Positions 55,199 to 63,427 are shown, numbered from the stretch's first letter. The stretch is 64,000 nt of DNA from Janthinobacterium sp. TB1-E2 (GCF_036885605.1 NZ_CP142523.1:4712001-4776000); one strand, 5' to 3'. Notes: a model not told the origin generated them from the sequence alone. A program made the numbers and translations.

Positions 55199-56853
55199 GC
55201 GGCCTCCCTTGCCAGGGTGCGGGCGATGTCGTCGGCAGCGCGCAAACCGAGCGCGGCCATGCTGAGGGTGGTGTTGACGACGCTGGCCGACGGCATGGCG
55301 CCGCCACCGGGCAGCCACAGGTTGGCGTGATCGTGGGCGCGGCAATTGCCATCGACCACGGAGTCAAGACGATTCGAACCCATGATGACGCCACCCATGA
55401 TGTGGTTATTCGCGTTCAGGCTGTCGGTGATATGGAATTCCACGGCGCCGAACAGCTTGCCGATGTGCTTGAGCTGCGCATGCGCGGCCTTCGCGCCATC
55501 GCGCACGTAGTCGCCCACGTCATAGTAAATATCGGGGCAGGCCAGGCCCAGCGGGTCCTTGCGCGTCTTGCTCAGGGTCAGGCGGTTGTGCGCTTCGGGC
55601 AGCGGTTCCAGGCTGATCGACAAGTCCACGCCGAACGCGGCGCGGCGGCGGATTTCATCGTCGAGGTCCTTGCCCACCAGGCCCAGCTTCAAGGACTGCT
55701 GGGTAGCAGGTCCGACCCTCGTGATGTTATTGAGGATCATCTTGTTGGCAGAATACTGCGCACGGAAGGCGCCGTCGCGCGGGCCCACCAGGCAGCTGCT
55801 TTGCGCGGGGCCACGGCCCGTCCAGATCGGTTCATTGGCGAGGAAGGTACAGTGGAAACCCGAGTGGTCCATCATGTTGCGGCCCACCTGGTCAGAACTG
55901 TTGGCGATGCCGTTCTGATTGTTCTTGTTCGCCGCCAGCAGCAGCAAACGCGGCGTTTCGATGCCATTGCAGGCAATCACGAAAGCCTTGCCCGTCGCCA
56001 TGTGCGATTGTTTCTTGGCGTCATACCAGTGCACGGCCGTCACTCTGTTGTTGTGGTCCGTGTCGATGCGGTAGACGACGGCCTCGGCCAGCACGCCAGC
56101 GCCCTTCAGCTCGGCCCGCTCCACGTGGTGGATGCCGTTGTACATGGCGCCGATGGGGCAGATCGGCTGGCAATTATTATTGCCGCAGCAGGTGGGACGG
56201 CCTTGCCATGGGCGCGTCGAACGGCCTTGCGGAATCGGCACGGAACGGTAGCCGTGCGGGTTGACCACTTCGGCGAAGCGCTTGTCGCCATAGCCCCAGG
56301 GCACCATGTCCATCGGGTATGGCGCGCTGCGCTCGCTCGGCGATTGCAGCGCAGGATCGTTGGGGCCGGCCACGCCCATTTCCTGCTCGGCGCGGCAATA
56401 GTACGGCTCCAGCTCATCGTAGGAAATGGCCCAGTCGCGCCCTACCCCGTAATCGCTTTTCATGCGCATGTCGGATGGCAAGTGGCGCCAGCACGATGCG
56501 GCCCAGTGCCAGGTCGTGCCGCCCACCGTGCGCAGATAGCCCTGCTGGAAACTGCTGCCGTTGGGGCCGGACACTTCCACATAGTTATTCTTCGGAAAAT
56601 ACAGCGGCGCGGGGGCATTCTCCGCCTGCGGATACAGGCCCTGGAAGTCGGAACCGACGCGGTTTTCGAACGGCATGTTGCGCCAGTTTTCCACGGCTTG
56701 CCCCCGCTCGATGCGCAGGCCCGCTTCCAGCATGATCACGGAATGGCCTTGGGCGGCCAGCTGGTCGGCCATCATGGCGCCGACGACACCCGTGCCGACG
56801 ATGACGACATCGGCGACGACGTCGCCATTACTCTTGAATTGGGGTGATTTCAT
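55195..56853 (-). CDS. GMC-family FAD dehydrogenase large subunit
   Basis: 552 residues. FAD-binding GxGxxG at residues 20-25 ('VIVGTGVVGAMMAD'), 'GGTTWHWAASCWRHLPSDMR' and C-terminal catalytic-site 'GGAMPSASVVNTTLSMAAL'. Oxidises a sugar or polyol (gluconate, sorbitol or fructose type) at the outer face of the membrane, using the adjacent small and cytochrome subunits. The substrate is not determined. Coupled to both neighbours by ATGA overlaps. Confidence 0.93.
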   Translation of the reverse strand: MKSPQFKSNGDVVADVVIVGTGVVGAMMADQLAAQGHSVIMLEAGLRIERGQAVENWRNMPFENRVGSDFQGLYPQAENAPAPLYFPKNNYVEVSGPNGSSFQQGYLRTVGGTTWHWAASCWRHLPSDMRMKSDYGVGRDWAISYDELEPYYCRAEQEMGVAGPNDPALQSPSERSAPYPMDMVPWGYGDKRFAEVVNPHGYRSVPIPQGRSTRPWQGRPTCCGNNNCQPICPIGAMYNGIHHVERAELKGAGVLAEAVVYRIDTDHNNRVTAVHWYDAKKQSHMATGKAFVIACNGIETPRLLLLAANKNNQNGIANSSDQVGRNMMDHSGFHCTFLANEPIWTGRGPAQSSCLVGPRDGAFRAQYSANKMILNNITRVGPATQQSLKLGLVGKDLDDEIRRRAAFGVDLSISLEPLPEAHNRLTLSKTRKDPLGLACPDIYYDVGDYVRDGAKAAHAQLKHIGKLFGAVEFHITDSLNANNHIMGGVIMGSNRLDSVVDGNCRAHDHANLWLPGGGAMPSASVVNTTLSMAALGLRAADDIARTLAREAA

Positions 56854-57509
56854 TTTGCTTGCTTGCCTTTCGGTTCAGGGGTGCCGGTGGTGGCCGGGGC
56901 CGGTACGGGTTTCGGTTCCACGGGCGCGGAGACGCGCACGGCCGGCGGCGCCTTCAGCCACCACAGGGGGCCGTAATTGCAGTAAGTCGGCACGACCTGG
57001 CCATCGGCCACCGTGCGGTACATCAAGGCCTCGGCGTAGGCGACGACGATGGATTTCGTGCCCTGCGCCGCGTTGCCGGCGACGGTGCCCGTGTACCAGG
57101 CGGCGACGATGGCCAGCGCCAGCTCGCGCAAAGCCGCATCGGTAGCGGTGGCGGCCGCCAGCAAGGTCTTCGCTTCCTGGCCCGTGACGAGCAGCGCGCC
57201 CAGCTGCGGCAAGCGCTCGGCGAAGCCGGGCACGTTGCTGCGCATGGCTTGCTCGATGCGCGCCGCCGTCGCGGCGGACAGATCGCGGTGGCCCGTGATC
57301 GTTTGCGACAGGGTGTAGAACAGCATGGTGGCGGGCGCCAGGCCGGCAGCCGGCGCGCTGGCCGGCGCCTGCATGGCGGCGGACAGGGGATTGCTCCAGA
57401 AACCAGCCTGCGCCAGCAACGCAGCCAGGCCGATCAGGGCGTGGCGGCGGCTGATGCGGGGAAGGGATGAAACGGATGTTGCAGATGGTTCAGTGTCTGG
57501 ATGGTTCAT
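56850..57509 (-). CDS. Tat-exported small subunit of the GMC dehydrogenase
   Basis: 219 residues. A twin-arginine signal ('SRRHALIGLAALLAQAGFW', arginines at 21-22) fits co-export of the FAD large subunit, which lacks a signal. The family is the small subunit of sorbitol/gluconate dehydrogenases, with the 'VVPTYCNYGPLWWLKAP' hallmark. A Pro/Ala-rich tail ends the protein. First gene of the small-large-cytochrome operon. Confidence 0.9.
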   Translation of the reverse strand: MNHPDTEPSATSVSSLPRISRRHALIGLAALLAQAGFWSNPLSAAMQAPASAPAAGLAPATMLFYTLSQTITGHRDLSAATAARIEQAMRSNVPGFAERLPQLGALLVTGQEAKTLLAAATATDAALRELALAIVAAWYTGTVAGNAAQGTKSIVVAYAEALMYRTVADGQVVPTYCNYGPLWWLKAPPAVRVSAPVEPKPVPAPATTGTPEPKGKQAK

Positions 57510-57631
57510 GAGACTCCCGCAAGACTTGTTGTTTTATTGACTTCGATGATTGCGCCACATTGCATTTGCGCATAAATGGAACCGGTTCCACATTATCCTA
57601 CAGAAGTAAATTGTCTGCCAATGTAGTATTA

Positions 57632-58648
57632 CTACTGAGATATTGGCTCGGGCAATTCCTGTTTTTCACGCAGGCAAAACGCCAGTCCTGGCTGGCCGCC
57701 CAGGCGGTAATGGAAGTCGAGCACGCTGCCGCCAGCCAACGAGGGCTTGCCCGGCAAAGGCAGTGGCAGGTTCAGGCTGCACTCATGGTCGCCCAGGACG
57801 ATGTCGCCATGCACGCGGATGCGCGTGAGCAAACGCGGCGCCTGCTCCAGCACGTCAGGCAGGCGGATGCTGGCGGCGGGCAGCGTGTCGCCCCGCTCCC
57901 CCTGCCAGGCGCGCATGGCGTCCGCGTCGAGCGCAAACACGGGGCCCCAGTCCGTGCACGGCTCGCCGGGGCTGCGCCGGTCCAGGCCCAGGTGCACGGT
58001 GACGGCCGCCGGCAGCAGCGCCGCCGCAGGCGCTTGCGCGTGCAGGTTGCGCAGGATGGCGACCTGCGGCTCCTTGCCCAGCGCCGTATTCATGGTTTCG
58101 CTGACGATCACGTCCGGCATGGCGCCCGCAGGCATTTGATAGGCGGCCGCGTCGGCGCAGATGTATTCGTCGATGTGGCTGTCCAGGCCCAAGGCGGCGA
58201 TCAGTTCGCGCGCATAGTCCAGGGTTTCCATATGCACGTCGAGGATGGCAAACTGCACCTGGGTCGCACTCAGCACGGCCATCACCGGCAGGGCCAGCAG
58301 TGCGAACGGGCCGCAGCCCGCATACAGCACGCGCACGGGCCGCCCACCGTTCACGGCCAGCCGCTCGCGCACGGCCTGCGCCAGACCCTGGATGAAGGCG
58401 GCGCTGCGGTAGGGCTCGCGCGCGCACAGGCCCGCCTGCACGGGCGAGATGGCCCAGCCGCTGGGGAGAAAACTTTCGCCGTCGCGCAAGCCGTCCTGCC
58501 GGTCCATGGGCAAGCGCGAATGGCGCTCGACGAGCTGGCGCAGCCGCACCGTTTCGCCGACCAGGCTGGCCAGCGAACGCTGCGGATCGCACAGCGCGGC
58601 CGCCATGGCGGCCAGTTCCACGCGCGCCGAAGTCACGCGCAACTCCAC
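57632..58648 (-). CDS. PRMT-like SAM-dependent methyltransferase
   Basis: 338 residues from a GTG at 58648 with GGAG six bases upstream; GTG at 58636 (GGAG six bases upstream) is equally possible. There is no ATG near the 5' end in this frame. SAM motif I is 'VRVLYAGCGPFALLAL' (about residue 116-131 from the chosen start), followed by 'FAILDVHMETLDYARELI'. The loop 'DVIVSETMNTALGKEPQVAI' carries two Glu nine positions apart, as in the double-E loop of protein arginine methyltransferases. A conventional THW loop is not seen. Target unknown. It diverges from a GNAT-hydroxylase-sulfotransferase unit. Confidence 0.65.
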   Translation of the reverse strand: MELRVTSARVELAAMAAALCDPQRSLASLVGETVRLRQLVERHSRLPMDRQDGLRDGESFLPSGWAISPVQAGLCAREPYRSAAFIQGLAQAVRERLAVNGGRPVRVLYAGCGPFALLALPVMAVLSATQVQFAILDVHMETLDYARELIAALGLDSHIDEYICADAAAYQMPAGAMPDVIVSETMNTALGKEPQVAILRNLHAQAPAAALLPAAVTVHLGLDRRSPGEPCTDWGPVFALDADAMRAWQGERGDTLPAASIRLPDVLEQAPRLLTRIRVHGDIVLGDHECSLNLPLPLPGKPSLAGGSVLDFHYRLGGQPGLAFCLREKQELPEPISQ

Positions 58649-58689
58649 GGGCAACTCCACGGAAAAGGCGGGATAAAGACAGAATGCAT
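58633..58689 (-). other. Possible 18-codon upstream frame coupled to the methyltransferase
   Basis: ATG at 58689 with AAGGA seven bases before it opens MHSVFIPPFPWSCPWSCA. Its TGA stop overlaps a GTG (58636) in the methyltransferase frame. It may be a leader frame feeding re-initiation, or the true start separated from the main frame by a frameshift (natural or sequence error). Confidence 0.35.
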
Positions 58690-58804
58690 GGCGGCTTCCT
58701 TGAAATGATTGCAAGTGCGCGGAAAAATTGGCAGCATAGCAAATAAATAAACGCCTGCGCATTTGGCACCATCGCCCCCATCGCCACCACCTACCGGAGC
58801 ACCG

Positions 58805-59293
58805 ATGCACGACTTGCCGCTTTCCGCCCCCTACCAGTTGCGCGTCCAGCGCGACGACGACGATGGCTTTGCCGCCGCGCTGTACAGCTCCACGCGCGAC
58901 GACTTGCGCCAGATGCCGGCCGATCCCGCCGTGATCGAGCAGCTGATCGCCATGCAGCAGCGCATGCAAAGCCACGGCTATCGTCAGGCGTATCCGCACG
59001 CCGCGTATCTGGTGCTGCAGCACGGCGACACGCCCATCGGCCGCCTGGTGCTGGACCGCCATGATCAGGTGCTGCATCTGGTCGACATCGCCATCCTGCC
59101 CCCCGCGCAAGGCCAGGGCGCAGGCAGCGCCGTGCTGCGCGGCCTGCAGGCGCAAGCGAGCGCGCAGCAATGCCGTATCCACCTTGCTGTCAACAAAAGC
59201 AACACCGCCGCGCGCGCGCTGTACCAGCGGCTGGGCTTTCGATTATGCGGGGAAAACGACGTCCAGGAACAACTGGAATGGAGCGCGCCATAG
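58805..59293 (+). CDS. GNAT-family N-acetyltransferase
   Basis: 162 residues from the ATG at 58805 (GGAG upstream). The acetyl-CoA signature 'ILPPAQGQGAGSAVLRGLQ' (Q-x-x-G-x-G/A) is near residues 98-116, then 'NKSNTAARALYQRLGF'. Substrate unknown. Its stop TAG overlaps the next GTG start. First gene of the modification cassette. Confidence 0.88.
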   Translation: MHDLPLSAPYQLRVQRDDDDGFAAALYSSTRDDLRQMPADPAVIEQLIAMQQRMQSHGYRQAYPHAAYLVLQHGDTPIGRLVLDRHDQVLHLVDIAILPPAQGQGAGSAVLRGLQAQASAQQCRIHLAVNKSNTAARALYQRLGFRLCGENDVQEQLEWSAP

Positions 59294-60015
59294 TGGCGGC
59301 GCCGATTCCGCCCAGCACCTGGCTGCGGCTGCCGCTGCGCTTTGACGTGGCGCGCATGCAGCGCGACAGCGACCAGTTCGCCGCCGGCGAGTGGCTCCCT
59401 CATTTCAATACGGGCGCCTATGACCAGGGCTGGAGCTGCGTGCCGCTGCGCTCGCCCGGTGGAGCAGCCGGCGACATCATGCCCGTCGACGGCGCCGCCT
59501 ATGCCAGCACACCGCAACTGGCGCGCTGCCCCTGCCTACGCGAGGTGCTCGCCAGCTTCGCCTGCGAGATCCGCGCCGCGCGCCTGATGGCTCTGGCGCC
59601 AGGCGCCATCATCCGCGCCCACCGCGACGCCGGCACGTCGCTGGCCGATGGCTTGATCCGCATCCACATTCCCATCCACACTACGCCCCAAGTGCTGTTC
59701 AGCATCGACGGCGAGAACGTGCACTTCGCGGCCGGCCACGCCTGGTACATGGACGCCAGCTGCCTGCATGCGGTGCGCAACGATGGCGCCGCGCCGCGCA
59801 TCCACCTCGTGCTCGACTGCATCACCAATGCCTGGCTCGAAACGCTGTTCGCCTCGGCCGGCTTCGTGCCGAAAGCGGCCCATAAATATGGCGACCCCAG
59901 CATCAACGATGGCAATGTGCGGGCCGTCATCGCCCAGCTGCGGCTGTCACCCTCGCCCGCCAGCTTGGCGCTGGCCAGCCAACTGTCCGCATTGGCAGAC
60001 GGGAGCGCGCCGTGA
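59293..60015 (+). CDS. Aspartyl/asparaginyl beta-hydroxylase family protein
   Basis: 240 residues from GTG at 59293 with GGAG nine bases before it; an ATG at 59278 is the alternative. The Asp_Arg_Hydrox fold: 'LRLPLRFDVARMQRDSDQF' at the start, metal-ligand His-x-Asp in 'IIRAHRDAGTSL' and a distal His in 'SCLHAVRNDG', followed by 'RIHLVLD'. An Fe(II)/2-oxoglutarate oxygenase that should hydroxylate an Asp/Asn-like residue or an amino acid. Overlaps the sulfotransferase start by four bases (GTGA). Confidence 0.8.
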   Translation: MAAPIPPSTWLRLPLRFDVARMQRDSDQFAAGEWLPHFNTGAYDQGWSCVPLRSPGGAAGDIMPVDGAAYASTPQLARCPCLREVLASFACEIRAARLMALAPGAIIRAHRDAGTSLADGLIRIHIPIHTTPQVLFSIDGENVHFAAGHAWYMDASCLHAVRNDGAAPRIHLVLDCITNAWLETLFASAGFVPKAAHKYGDPSINDGNVRAVIAQLRLSPSPASLALASQLSALADGSAP

Positions 60016-61031
60016 ACGCCACGCCAGGCCTGGCCCAGCAGGAACGCTTGCTGGCCAAAGGCGAGACGGTGGCATGGCACGAAGGCATGGACTTGCGCGG
60101 CTGGTATCCGCTGTATGTGGAGCGCGGCGAGGCGCTGGAGGATGCCGCCATGTGCTGGCGCGAGCTGGGGGACACGGCTTTCAGCGACGCCTTCTTTGTC
60201 AATACCCTGGCGCGCCAGCCGCATGAGGAGCGCCGCGTCTGCCGCACGCCGCTGGCCGCGCTAACCATGATGGCCACGCTCGGCAATGGCTTGGCGCCCG
60301 ACGCCTTCATCTTCCACGTCTCGCGCTGCGGCTCGACCCTGCTGAGCCAGCTGCTGTCGTCCTTGCCACAGTGCATCGTCATGTCCGAGCCGCCCGTGAT
60401 CGACTCGCTGCTGCGCCTGCATCACGATGGCATGGCGGGCAGCGACGGCATCGCCCTGCTGCGCCAGGCTATCCTGGCCCTGGGCCAGCGCCGCACGGGC
60501 GAAGAGACACATTTCTTCATCAAGTTCGATTGCTGGCACATCCACAGCCTGGACTTGCTGCTGCAGGCGTTTCCCGGCACGCCCTGCCTGTTTGTCTACC
60601 GCGAACCGCTGGCCGTGCTGGCCTCGCACCAGCGCCAGCGCGGCCCGCAAATGGTTCCCGGCATGCTGCACCCGACACAGCTGCCGCTGCCCCCGCACCA
60701 GCTGGCGCCCGGCGATATCGATGGCTATACGAGCCTCGTGCTGACCAGCCTGTTCGACGCAGCCCTGCCCCATGCCGCCGCCGGCCAGCTGCAGTTAATT
60801 CACTACAAGCAATTGCCAGATATCGTGTTCAGCGATGTATTGGCCCGCCTGGGCATCGCCCCCACGCCGGCACAGTTGCAAGCGATGCGCGCGCGGAGCG
60901 GCGTGCATGCGAAATACGGCACGGCCTACCACGGCGATCCGCCAGTGGCCGCAGCCAGCGGCCTGGCCGCCATCGCCGCGCAAGTGCAGCCCGGCTATCT
61001 GGCGCTGGAAGCGTTGCGCACGGGGCAATAG
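60012..61031 (+). CDS. Sulfotransferase family protein
   Basis: 339 residues from GTG at 60012, preceded by GGGAG. The PAPS 5'-phosphate loop-like 'FIFHVSRCGSTLLSQLL' is at residues 99-115 and 'PCLFVYREPLAVLASH' (the 3'-phosphate-binding R/S region) near 195-210. It should sulfate a hydroxyl or amine acceptor using PAPS; the hydroxylase upstream could create such a hydroxyl (inference). Last gene of the GNAT-hydroxylase-sulfotransferase unit. Confidence 0.82.
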   Translation: MNATPGLAQQERLLAKGETVAWHEGMDLRGWYPLYVERGEALEDAAMCWRELGDTAFSDAFFVNTLARQPHEERRVCRTPLAALTMMATLGNGLAPDAFIFHVSRCGSTLLSQLLSSLPQCIVMSEPPVIDSLLRLHHDGMAGSDGIALLRQAILALGQRRTGEETHFFIKFDCWHIHSLDLLLQAFPGTPCLFVYREPLAVLASHQRQRGPQMVPGMLHPTQLPLPPHQLAPGDIDGYTSLVLTSLFDAALPHAAAGQLQLIHYKQLPDIVFSDVLARLGIAPTPAQLQAMRARSGVHAKYGTAYHGDPPVAAASGLAAIAAQVQPGYLALEALRTGQ

Positions 61032-61334
61032 TCACAGCGCGGCGGCATTGTCCTCGCGCCACTTGCGCACCATCTCGCTGCTGATTTCCCGTTCATAGCA
61101 GATGGGAGCGTAACCGCCCTTCCGGCTCCATGCGCTGCGTCCCCCGCAAGCGCTGCCATTCTTGGCGGCATTGTAGGGACAGGGGCAGCGGCCAGGATAG
61201 GCGGCAATCGACTCGGCGATGATTTGCTGCTTGACCTTCGCTTCCGATGGCGGCTGACGCCCTTGGCCGCCGGCAAGGGGCGCGTAGGCCGTGCCGGCGG
61301 CCAGCATCAGCAGCAGGGCGCAGAGATTCTTCAT
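61032..61334 (-). CDS. Small secreted Cys-rich protein of unknown function
   Basis: 100 residues from the ATG at 61334 (MKNLCALLLMLAAG), a signal peptide ending near YAPLA. The mature part has the pattern 'GRCPCPYNAAKNGSACGGRS' and 'GGYAPICYERE', found in small periplasmic proteins of unknown role. Four mature Cys could form two disulfides. It converges with the sulfotransferase, sharing its end position. Confidence 0.75.
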   Translation of the reverse strand: MKNLCALLLMLAAGTAYAPLAGGQGRQPPSEAKVKQQIIAESIAAYPGRCPCPYNAAKNGSACGGRSAWSRKGGYAPICYEREISSEMVRKWREDNAAAL

Positions 61335-61438
61335 AGGAAAGTTGTTTTCATCAAAAGGCAGCAAACGTGCCAAGCAAGTATGACAGATGCTTTTCGGCAA
61401 ATCAGCGTGAAATGTCACGAGAACCATGGCCGCAATGC

Positions 61439-61469
61439 AAAAAGCCCAACCGTGAAGGCTAGGCTTTTT
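61439..61469 (-). terminator. Terminator of tRNA-Asn copy 2
   Basis: AAAAAGCC / GGCTTTTT with imperfect inner pairing and T-tail on the minus strand, just after the tRNA. Confidence 0.75.
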
Positions 61470-61485
61470 GATGCTGCTGCTGTTC

Positions 61486-61561
61486 TGGCTCCCCGACCTG
61501 GACTCGAACCAGGGACCTGCGGATTAACAGTCCGTCGCTCTACCAACTGAGCTATCAGGGA
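61486..61561 (-). tRNA. tRNA-Asn(GTT), copy 2
   Basis: Identical in all 76 bases to copy 1. Anticodon GTT, encoded CCA. Confidence 0.97.
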
Positions 61562-61572
61562 AAAGAGGCCGC

Positions 61573-61601
61573 ATTCTATAGGGCAAATTTTCAGTTGTCC
61601 A
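61573..61601 (-). promoter_or_regulatory. tRNA-Asn copy 2 promoter
   Basis: TGGACA, 17-base spacer, TAGAAT, GC-rich discriminator. Confidence 0.7.
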
Positions 61602-61634
61602 GATTTACGCTGAAAAATTTACGCGCGGCGACAC

Positions 61635-61961
61635 TCAGCCCGGATTTTCCCGGGGCTGATAGTCAAACACCAGCACCCGCCCCAGCCATGGCTTGAGCAG
61701 ATCGACAAAGGCCAAGTGGGCAGGATGGGCCAGGTACACGTCGCGCGCGCTGGCGCCATCGAAGGTCAAGGTAAAGCAATCGGTAAAACCGTCATCGAGG
61801 CCTTCCGGGCTGACGTTCGGTCCCCATTCGAATTGCAGCACGCCGGGAATGCGGTGTTTAAGCTGGGAAAATTCATAGACCAGCTCGGCATGCTTGGCCG
61901 GTGTGATGTCCTCGAGAAAGTCACACAGGACGATATGGCGCAACGGAATTGAACAGGTCAT
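61635..61961 (-). CDS. Dabb-family (stress-responsive alpha/beta barrel) protein
   Basis: 108 residues. 'LRHIVLCDFLEDITPAKHAEL' and 'FTDCFTLTFDGASARDVYLAHPAHLAFV' match the dimeric alpha/beta barrel Dabb domain. Small cytoplasmic protein; enzymatic role unknown. Stands alone between tRNA copy 2 and the AT-richer hydrolase. Confidence 0.85.
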   Translation of the reverse strand: MTCSIPLRHIVLCDFLEDITPAKHAELVYEFSQLKHRIPGVLQFEWGPNVSPEGLDDGFTDCFTLTFDGASARDVYLAHPAHLAFVDLLKPWLGRVLVFDYQPRENPG

Positions 61962-62124
61962 GGTGGCAGCTCTCCTATGGGGTTACATTCAGGATAGCGC
62001 AAAACGAAAAAGCACACAGGCAGCGGCCCGCCACGCCACACATATTCTCTATATGCAACATGTTATTCGGATAATATCCCCCATGGACACCCCCCTACCC
62101 ACAGGCCACCATCGATATCCGCCC

Positions 62125-63078
62125 ATGACTAAGCTACTGGCAGTGCTATTCATCACCCTGATGCCATTTTCCGCAAGCAAAGCGCAAGCGCTCGCCATCG
62201 ATGCGCTGCTGACACCGGACATCGGCGGGATCAAGCAGTTTGTGGAAATCAAGACAGATAACTCAAAAAAACCTGTTCTGCTCTTTTTATCGGGCGGACC
62301 GGGAAGTTCAATGCTGAAGAATGCGGATGCCTTCACCGCCATCCTGAAAAACAGATTTACGCTGGTGCAGTGGGATCAGCGCGATGCGGGAAAAACCCTG
62401 AAACTCAATCCGTCGCCTAGCCAGCCTTCCGTCGCGCAGATGAAGCAGGACACGTATCAGGTCATCACGTTTCTTCAAAAAGAGCTCAGGCAGGAAAAAA
62501 TATACTTGCTGGGCAGCTCCTGGGGCAATGTGCTCGGTTTTCATATCGTCGAACAGCATCCGGAACTGCTGCATGCGTATTTCGCCGTCAATCCCGTCGT
62601 CAGTCAGCTGGCCAGCGAAAAGGAATTGCTGGCCAATTTGAAGGCGCATTTCCGGGACGATGCCACCGCCAGCAAGGAACTGGCGCAGGTGCATATTCCC
62701 TTTCAACAGGATGAAGACCTGTTTTACCTGCGCAAATGGCTTTTCCATCAGGAGGGTAAGGCTTTTGCGACCAGCGATGGCTTCAAGACCGGCTTTCTGC
62801 AATGGTCCAAGGCCTGGTCTCCCGTATGGAACGAAGTGATGCACATCGATTTGCCGAAGACCTTGAAGAAAGTCGACTGCCCGGTCTATTTCTTCGTTGG
62901 CAAGAACGACATCCAGACGTCCACCCGCATCACGCAAGACTATTTTGAGCAGCTGCAGGCACCAAGGAAGGGGCTGTTTGTATTTGAACAATCGGGACAC
63001 CAGATACACCAGGATGAACCGGAAAAATTCCAGCAGGCGATCATTGGGACCCTGCCGGCACCAATCGCGGCGCGCTGA
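62125..63078 (+). CDS. Secreted alpha/beta hydrolase, AT-richer than its surroundings
   Basis: 317 residues from the ATG at 62125, which gives a signal peptide 'MTKLLAVLFITLMPFSASKA'; no strong ribosome site. Hydrolase motif 'FLSGGPGSSMLKNADAF' (HG-like SGGPG oxyanion), nucleophile 'LLGSSWGNVLGFH' (G-x-S-x-G, Ser about 132) and C-terminal His in 'SGHQIHQDEPEKF'. Fits prolyl aminopeptidase-like hydrolases. Visibly richer in A/T and Lys than neighbours, suggesting acquisition. Sits between tRNA-Asn copies 2 and 3. Confidence 0.82.
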   Translation: MTKLLAVLFITLMPFSASKAQALAIDALLTPDIGGIKQFVEIKTDNSKKPVLLFLSGGPGSSMLKNADAFTAILKNRFTLVQWDQRDAGKTLKLNPSPSQPSVAQMKQDTYQVITFLQKELRQEKIYLLGSSWGNVLGFHIVEQHPELLHAYFAVNPVVSQLASEKELLANLKAHFRDDATASKELAQVHIPFQQDEDLFYLRKWLFHQEGKAFATSDGFKTGFLQWSKAWSPVWNEVMHIDLPKTLKKVDCPVYFFVGKNDIQTSTRITQDYFEQLQAPRKGLFVFEQSGHQIHQDEPEKFQQAIIGTLPAPIAAR

Positions 63079-63083
63079 AATGC

Positions 63084-63113
63084 AAAAAGCCCAACCGGTA
63101 AAGGCTGGGCTTT
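63084..63113 (-). terminator. Terminator of tRNA-Asn copy 3
   Basis: AAAGCCCAGCC / GGTTGGGCTTTTT on the minus strand. Being convergent with the hydrolase, it may serve both. Confidence 0.75.
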
Positions 63114-63129
63114 CTGCTACTACGTGTTC

Positions 63130-63205
63130 TGGCTCCCCGACCTGGACTCGAACCAGGGACCTGCGGATTAACAGTCCGTCGCTCTACCAACTGAGCTATC
63201 AGGGA
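63130..63205 (-). tRNA. tRNA-Asn(GTT), copy 3
   Basis: Identical 76-base sequence to the other copies, CCA included. Confidence 0.97.
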
Positions 63206-63216
63206 AAAGAGGCCGT

Positions 63217-63245
63217 ATTATATAGGCCAAAGCTGGCCCTGTCCA
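63217..63245 (-). promoter_or_regulatory. tRNA-Asn copy 3 promoter
   Basis: TGGACA, 17-base spacer, TATAAT, discriminator ACGGCCTC. Confidence 0.75.
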
Positions 63246-63302
63246 GATTTCCATAGGGAAAATCTTATCTTGCCGCAAGCCACACGCCGGCGCCGCAAAA
63301 AC

Positions 63303-63333
63303 AAAAAAGGCCACGTTTTTCAACGTGGCCTTT
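63303..63333 (-). terminator. Terminator of tRNA-Asn copy 4
   Basis: GGCCACG/CGTGGCC stem with T-rich tail on the minus strand; nearly the same hairpin as after copy 1. Confidence 0.8.
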
Positions 63334-63340
63334 CGAATTC

Positions 63341-63416
63341 TGGCTCCCCGACCTGGACTCGAACCAGGGACCTGCGGATTAACAGTCCGTCGCTCTACCA
63401 ACTGAGCTATCAGGGA
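63341..63416 (-). tRNA. tRNA-Asn(GTT), copy 4
   Basis: Identical 76-base sequence to copies 1-3. Copies 3 and 4 are 135 bp apart. Confidence 0.97.
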
Positions 63417-63427
63417 AAAGAGGCAAT

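Noticed and set aside
55129..56847. A 572-codon plus-strand frame opposite the GMC dehydrogenase
   Set aside because: Composition is that of an antisense shadow (Val/His/Arg-rich); no family match, no start signal.
61486..63416. Genomic island inserted at tRNA-Asn
   Set aside because: No integrase, no attachment-site duplication beyond the tRNA copies and ordinary genes between them; only the hydrolase looks foreign.
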